Assembly (NCBI RefSeq): GCF_036669915.1 | Contig: NC_089316.1 | Coordinates: forward strand, 9,292,382 to 9,356,381 | Source: Pocillopora verrucosa | Lineage: Eukaryota > Cnidaria > Anthozoa > Scleractinia > Pocilloporidae | DNA length: 64,000 nt | Direction: 5' to 3' | Part shown: piece by piece, positions 59,001 through 64,000 of the stretch | Position numbering within the stretch: the stretch's first letter is position 1 | Layout of the letters: each line of letters starts with the position of its first letter | Notes under the pieces: model-generated | Seen by the model: only the letters and a program-made list of their open reading frames with translations | Database searches by the model: none | What the model was told of the DNA's origin: nothing | Position numbers and translations under genes: made by a program

Positions 59001-59144
59001 TGTCACGATTCTGTGAACTTAAAAGGGTTGTTTATTGTGCGAACTCGACTGCCGCCACGTGTGTATTCGTTGTCTCCCTAGTCTTCTAAATATAAAGATG
59101 TTCATCGGCCCAGTGGCGTGACCGTGTAACGCAATATCACGACA
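59001..59144 (-). repeat. Long terminal repeat (5' LTR of the element)
   Basis: 144 bp, paired with 54,577-54,720. It is followed by the CTGGC target duplication and resumption of the copy A-like sequence (TGTCAGAGCTAACTGCC). Confidence 0.93.
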
Positions 59145-60163
59145 CTGGCTGTCAGAGCTAACTGCCTACTGATTGATCATCAATGCTTTGTTACTCATAC
59201 CTGCCCTCATAATTCTGACCATTGGTTAATTGCCACTTCGGACATTACCTACAGTCACTGTTTGGCTCAGAAATACTTAAATAAACTGAATACTCTGCAG
59301 GATACAATCCATTATCAGTCAAAGTTTTTACTATAACTAGTGTGTTAAATTATGATAGCTTAACACAGAGAATAATCTTTGCAGCCATAATGTGAATGTT
59401 ACTGGGGATGTAATTTTGCAAAAATTCCTATTAAAACAGGTTTTATTTTTATCGACCTATTATGTGCCTGATGTGTTGATCATATATATATGAAGTTTGC
59501 ATGGCACTCATAATGCTTCTTTTTTTGTTATTTTATATTGAGAATGCTTATAAAAAGGCTTTTTTGCTGAAAATTGTTTTTCTTATTGGTGAGGGAAGGA
59601 TTAATTTCCCAGGAGGAAGAGGCAAAACAGAACATAAATCCTCCTAGAGTGACCTCTAGATCATATACAGTAAACAGTTTTACTTGCTGTCAATCAACAT
59701 CCCCTCTCTATTGTTTTATTCAAACCACTTGTTTGTGTCAAAGTATTATGAAAAAATAATATACTCAATCAAGTGAAGGAAAAAAATTTAATTCACTTGC
59801 TGAAAAAAATGTGGGGAGCAACCCTGGATGAGGCTTTTCCAACGAGTAATTTTTTATGGAACCTAGTTAACCGAATTTATTTTGTTAGCAGTTTGAAATT
59901 TCGAATTCCAGATCAAGATGGTTTTGAACATATTTGATTGTTATAAATCCCATTGTTCCAACTATTTTTCCATAATTACTTTGTTTAAAAAAACTTTCAG
60001 GGAAAAAAACCCAAATTATTTAAACTATATAATTGCCACTGGCAGTAATGATTTTACTATCCTGTGTCTATTTAACTTAAGATTTATTTTCAAGATACAG
60101 TGGAGATCAACTCCATTTTGTAACTTTATGGAAAATGTTTTGATTGTTTGTTTTTTTTTTTAG

Positions 60164-63100
60164 CAGCTTGAGTAGTTAACAAGTAAATGCTTACTTGCCC
60201 AGGGAGAAGGGGGATTCCTTAAAGTTTATTGAGCAACACACAATGTCACTCATTTTATTATGAAATACTTTGTATCATTCTTGATGTTCACAGATATAAA
60301 TTGACATGATTGGTGAAGGAAATATGCAACTGACATATTGTTTGGTAGTTGTAGGTGAGTACAAACGAAAATAAGTATTACAGGCTAATAGTTGATTGAT
60401 GTCTTCTTTCTACAGTGGTAAGCTTTTCAAGTTCAAGTATGTGATTTTTTTGCTGACCTTTGCACTCCTTATCATATCTCAAAAAAATGATCTCAAGTTC
60501 TTTTTTTTTTTTTGTTTTTTGACCTCTGTTATGAAACAGGAGGGCCCGATGTGGGCAAATCGCACTTGCTGAACAGATATGTTAATAACAATTCTCATGA
60601 CACCGAAACTTTTCGCGAAGGTAAGAAACGTTTAACAATGAGCATAAAAATGATCAAATAATTTTTTAGAAAGTTCAGCGATCTAAGTCCTAAGCCATGT
60701 TCATTTGTCCTTTCAGCGAACGCCCTTCTTAAAAGAGTACGTCTGGATCATGACATGATAGTAGCACTTGTAATGTGGGATATTTCTGTTTCGGACTTTT
60801 TCTTTGCGAAAGCAAGGGCTCTTGTTGTGTATGACATAACACAGAGACATTCATTTGAGAAAGCAAAGGAGTTGGTTGATGAGTTCGCTCAACGGGCCGG
60901 GCCAGGTGCCTTTGTAGCTCTTGTGGGGAATAGAGCGGATCTTGAAAGTAGAAGGGAGGTGTCTTTTAAGGTAAGTAATGTGGCCATGTTTATATAATGC
61001 TAGTGTGCTACATGTGGTAAACATGAAATCACATAGGTCAGAAGGTTTTTTTATGGTTTTTGTAGAGAATGATGCAAACCATCTTTGAGAAAGAATGATA
61101 AAGTAAGGTGGTTTATGAAAGCTCTTTGGATGATTTTTGTATGATTTCTTATTATGTCCTTGGTATAAAATCATTTGTCAGGTTGTATCTTAGGGGGAAG
61201 AATGCATTCCTAGTAAGTGCTTATTTACACTGCGACCTTACATGTATTTTGCTGTATTAACGTCAAAACATGGGAACTTCCGACGTGTCTTTTAAAATCT
61301 TATTTGTTACGAAACCCGCGTAGAGCAACTATTCTTGTTTGCCTTTTTTGTTTTTAAGACAGAAAACAATGAGTTAATTCACATACGGTTGAATGACGAA
61401 GGAATCATGTTACCCGATTGTCACAGTCAATGACATCACAGAAAAAGTGACGAATTAGTTTTTTCAGGAGGCAGAATTGCATCATTTTACCAATACTCCT
61501 CCTTGGACTCTGATGATGACTGACGCTCAGGTTTTCAAAGAACAATCACTATTAATGACAACAGTGCTTCTCAAGACTTCTCTTACCAGGCTTTATTGCA
61601 AAAATTTAAATTTTCAACAAAAATTAATTAGACCCATTTTTCGGTGATCAATGGTGTACTATATTTCTTTTCCTCATATTCTCCAAATTAACTCAGAGTT
61701 ATTTCAGACATGCAGCTCACACACACTGTTAAATTAGTGGTGGGAGATTTCCCTTTTTATATGTTGTTCTTTTAGGAAGCTCAGGATTATGCAGATGGAA
61801 ACAATATAGTTGAGATTTTGATGGAAGTGTCAGCACTAACAGGCAAAAATGTGGTAGACCTTTTCTCCAAAGTAGGTAGGTAGAATTGACTATTCATTGA
61901 TCTAAAGGGGTAAGCTTCAAAAGAAACTGTGGTGCTGTGTCGGTGGGAGAGTATAACAGGGTAATTAAGTATTATCAACTGAGCTGATGACGTAAATTGG
62001 CCAACGTAAAGAGTTTCAAAGCACACGTTTTGAGCGTCAGCCCTTCGTGGGAGCGATTGGAGGAGCTGTGGGTTGTGTGTGTGTTTATACGCAGAAAATG
62101 ATTGAGAGTGCTGATTTGAAAGATAAATTTTTGTTCTAGAATTTTGCAGCTTTTCGAACTGCCTAGATATAAGGAAAGGCCGAAAACTCTTAATCCCCAC
62201 GGTATCAACGAGCGCCTTTTATTTAACTGGCCCTGGGGATTAAGAGTGCCGATTTGAAAGATGTTTCACCAATGTATAAAAACTTTTTGCAAAAGTTTAT
62301 ACATTAGTGAAACATTGGAAGACGACTAGGTGACCGATTCCGAGAACACCATCGCGACGTAGAAAGAAGTGACAAGGACGCATCCAAACCAGTCGCCAGA
62401 GACTTTAATCTCCCTAACCATTCTGAGCAGCATATGGTAGTTTGCGGCCTTTCCCTACATGTAGGCAGTTCGGAAAGCCGCCAAACTCTAGAGCAAAAAT
62501 TTATCTTTCAAATCGGCACTCTTAATCCCCACGGTATCAGCGGGTGCTTTTCATTCAACTAATTTATTCTTGTTTTCTCGTCACCATATTCCCACCAATA
62601 GCGTAGCTCCATTTTCTGCAGATAAACAGACACAATCCACAATGCCTCCAATCGCTCTGACGAAGGGCTAACACTCGAAACGTCAGCTTTAAAATTCTTC
62701 ACGGTGGCTAATTTACGTTATCAACTTAGTTGATAATGCTAAATTACCCTATTCATTGATCTGTCTTACAAAGTGAAGGTAAAGTCTGCACTTGAACCCA
62801 TTATCATGTGAGGTACCAGAGCAGCTTGGGTGTAGGGCTCCAATCATTTCACCGCACCATCTTGCAACAAACTGCCTTATCAATTACACTGCTTTTTTAA
62901 GTAGATGTGTTTTCTCTTAATGTGTGTTTGGCAAATGATATGCTTTGCGCGCATTGCAACACTCTCCTTCTGGTTTCTGGAGGCGTCTCAGGCGGAAGAA
63001 AATATTGAACGACTTATCATAACATAATTTAAAAGAGAATGCTTTGTAAATTATCACATACTCCAATCTTGTATAAAGCCAGACTTACTGTTAACATGGA

Positions 63101-64000
63101 GCTCGGCCATGACATTGAATGAGAAGCATTGCCGAAAGCTTCAGAGATTCTACCAACGCCATTCCTGCCGAGTGACCATTGTGGAACACTTTCCAGCACT
63201 CATTAATGGAAATGAGAACACTTTCAGTGGATAAGCCTTGACAGAAATCTCATTGTTTTTGCAGACAAATGTTTGTCAATAATTTGGTTGACCTGTTGTT
63301 GCTTTTATACTCTTATGATAAAAAATTGTTGAGTATGGGTTTCTGACTAAAGACGAATCGAAGGGGTGACTGTGGGAAAATATTTGTTACGATTGTATGT
63401 CTGTTGTGGCAGCGGTTGCTTTTATCAAACATTTGCTTGGATGGCTAGCGGTCATTTCCCCCCCCCTCTTTCCCCCCCGCCCCCCATTCCTGGAAAAAAG
63501 ACAAAAAAATTGGAAATAGCAGCATTTTTTTTTATGTTTGCCAGAAGAAAAAACAAAGAAGTATAATGTTTTGTTCATGGTGTTATAGCTAGGTTGCTCC
63601 TGTTACCTAAACCAGTTATATCAATTTGTCTGAGTTGTGTTTAGTTGTCTTAATGTGAAACTCCAGCACTTCTTTCCTATTAATAAAGGTTTCCAGGTAT
63701 AGTTCGTCAGAAGAGCCTTTTTGTCTAATAGGTGTAGGCATTATTTAGGATATGGAGGGACAAAGCTGACAGGGAATTGTCATGTGGTGCTTAGTTTTTT
63801 TTCGAATCATTCGATTTTGTAGCGAAACGTTTAGCTGGAACCCAAAACGTAGTCAAACAAACGTTGGCTTTGAGAAGGAAAACTTGGAATCTGAGTGAGG
63901 GGAATTTGAACAGCGATGAGATGGAGTTTCTCATAAGCATTTTTACGTCGAGGCGTTTGTCACCTGCATATATCCAATCGCTGAATTTGAGCTACAACAA
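60164..64000 (+). CDS. Second Rab-like/LRR/ROC-COR gene, 5' part only (copy B, cut by window edge)
   Basis: Exons 60164-60354 (ATG at 60,306), 60540-60620, 60717-60970, 61776-61875 and 63833 to the edge match copy A exons 1-5 in length, phase and splice sites, with no frameshift or stop. The Rab-like module differs from copy A: the P-loop is GGPDVGKS, the switch II region starts WDIS and so keeps the Trp-Asp of WDTAGQE, but the base motif is NRAD instead of NKAD. The LRR exon start is open, with several replacements. It looks like a live paralogue as far as it can be read. ROC and later domains are outside the window. Confidence 0.8.
61915..62765. repeat. Inverted pair of hammerhead-family repeats in intron 4 (copy B)
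   Basis: Counterpart of 32,530-33,410. The minus-oriented core at 62,021-62,053 is degenerate and the plus-oriented one at 62,654-62,687 is intact. Confidence 0.75.
62654..62687 (+). ncRNA. Hammerhead-ribozyme-like motif, intact core (copy B)
   Basis: Identical core to 33,296-33,329: GCT, CTGACGA, short stem II, GAAACGTC, AGC. Confidence 0.6.

Larger units (their letters stand above)
54577..59144 (-). mobile_element. Ty3/gypsy LTR retrotransposon, nearly complete
   Basis: A 4,568-bp element in minus orientation with 144-bp LTRs (54,577-54,720 and 59,001-59,144) that begin TG, end CA and differ at only two positions. A 5-bp target duplication CTGGC flanks it (54,572-54,576 and 59,145-59,149); copy A has the single empty site near 29,210. 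It contains a primer-binding site, a polypurine tract, a gag-protease frame and a reverse transcriptase-RNase H-integrase frame. There is no envelope and no chromodomain. The short LTRs and GPY/F-type integrase end suggest a Mag/SURL-like clade (tentative). It sits in the 5' UTR intron of the copy B ROC-COR gene, antisense. Confidence 0.93.
51702..64000. repeat. Segmental duplication, copy B (continues past window)
   Basis: Starts inside a copy of the last FGF exon (AAAACTAAACCCGG, matching 26,190) and follows copy A in order to the window edge at 34,674-equivalent. Differences include the Ty3/gypsy insertion, loss of about 210 bp matching 28,730-28,940, absence of the 29,552-29,861 insertion and absence of about 176 bp matching 31,800-31,975, where an AACTAT direct repeat flanks the copy A segment. 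Confidence 0.92.

Overview
The window is eukaryotic: long AT-rich non-coding stretches, multi-exon genes with GT-AG introns, and remnants of non-LTR, LTR, Penelope-like and DNA transposons. The gene families (class C receptors, FGFs, a syndecan-like protein, a ROC-COR protein) are metazoan. Several short dispersed repeats look like families I associate with anthozoans, so I infer a cnidarian, most likely a stony coral. No species call can be made from the sequence alone.

Layout. 1-12,401: two divergent class C (calcium-sensing/metabotropic-glutamate type) receptors, one on the minus strand cut by the left edge and one intronless on the plus strand. 15,880-16,725: an intronless syndecan-like single-pass protein. 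20,182-26,234: two tandem fibroblast growth factor genes with the same three-exon structure and no signal peptide. 27,000-44,894: a large multi-exon gene whose conceptual product of about 1,689 residues joins a degenerate Rab-like GTPase, leucine-rich repeats, a ROC GTPase, a COR domain, a GT4 glycosyltransferase and an OTU cysteine protease. 44,900-51,700: gene-poor DNA with LINE and SINE remnants and an inverted tandem-repeat (foldback-like) element.

51,702-64,000 is a second, directly repeated copy of 26,190 to about 34,700. It starts inside the last exon of the second FGF gene and carries the start of a second ROC-COR gene, which runs off the right edge. A young Ty3/gypsy retrotransposon (54,577-59,144) with 144-bp LTRs has inserted into this copy only.

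How it fits together. The receptors, growth factors and syndecan-like protein are surface or signalling genes with no evident shared pathway. The ROC-COR fusion is the most unusual item: it puts GTP-switch, glycosyl-transfer and deubiquitinase-like modules on one chain, and its locus has been duplicated in tandem, as is common for innate-immune families. Hammerhead-ribozyme-like motifs recur in the repeats around and inside it. All exon joins are inferred from reading frame, splice consensus and homology; no transcript data were available.
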